From Myxococcales bacterium (lineage in GTDB: Bacteria > Myxococcota > Myxococcia > Myxococcales > Myxococcaceae): a DNA stretch of 5,084 nt. The stretch spans positions 1 through 5,084 of the forward strand of contig VFKJ01001027.1 in NCBI GenBank assembly GCA_009885595.1, written 5' to 3'. A program made the translations under genes and the position numbers. The notes beneath the pieces are model-generated. The model saw only the letters and a list, made by a program, of their open reading frames with translations. It was not told the DNA's origin and did no database searches. The stretch's first letter is position 1, and every line of letters begins with the position of its first letter. This document shows, piece by piece, positions 5,082 to 5,084 of the stretch.

Positions 5082-5084
5082 AAC

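Noticed and set aside
5034..5084. Possible convergent minus-strand gene ending with TGA at 5034-5036, by analogy with the TGATCA arrangement at 2580-2585
   Set aside because: The short frame is occupied by a perfect palindrome typical of noncoding intergenic DNA, and too little sequence is left to support a gene.

Overview
The window is very GC-rich bacterial DNA carrying six densely packed protein genes and no RNA genes, insertion sequences or CRISPR. Strong G/C bias at third codon positions, a lipoprotein with a long Gly/Thr spacer of the 'TGGG' type, and an Ala/Pro-rich N-terminus on a lipase without a signal peptide all fit the Myxococcota (myxobacteria and relatives). This is an inference from style, not a proven placement.

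Layout. (1) Positions 1-1390, minus strand: a probable two-gene operon. A macro-domain (ADP-ribose-binding) protein (779-1390) comes first, then, after 19 bases and a strong ribosome binding site, a lipoprotein of the PHB depolymerase/feruloyl esterase (LpqC-like) alpha/beta-hydrolase group (start 759). The lipoprotein runs off the left edge of the window, before its catalytic Asp and His. (2) Positions 1391-1487: a 97-base divergent promoter region. (3) Positions 1488-2582, plus strand: a class 2 lipase-like alpha/beta hydrolase. (4) Positions 2583-3711, minus strand: a translationally coupled pair, a small HipA-like kinase (2944-3711) followed with a 23-base overlap by a DUF3037 protein (2583-2966). 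The DUF3037 gene ends base-to-base against the lipase gene, so the two opposite stop codons form one TGATCA palindrome. (5) Positions 3712-3902: a divergent intergenic region with an 11-bp perfect inverted repeat and a second compact GC palindrome. (6) Positions 3903-5033, plus strand: a membrane-anchored family 2 glycosyltransferase of the HpnB/CrtQ type. (7) Positions 5034-5084: a 9-bp perfect stem-loop typical of dispersed intergenic palindromes or terminators.

Functionally the genes fall into separate units rather than one pathway. The most interesting is the HipA-like kinase/DUF3037 pair. It has a complete kinase active-site signature, no recognisable HipB-type DNA-binding antitoxin, overlapping reading frames, and a dyad-symmetric site just upstream that could be an operator. 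The macro-domain/secreted esterase pairing is a second, weaker point of interest.
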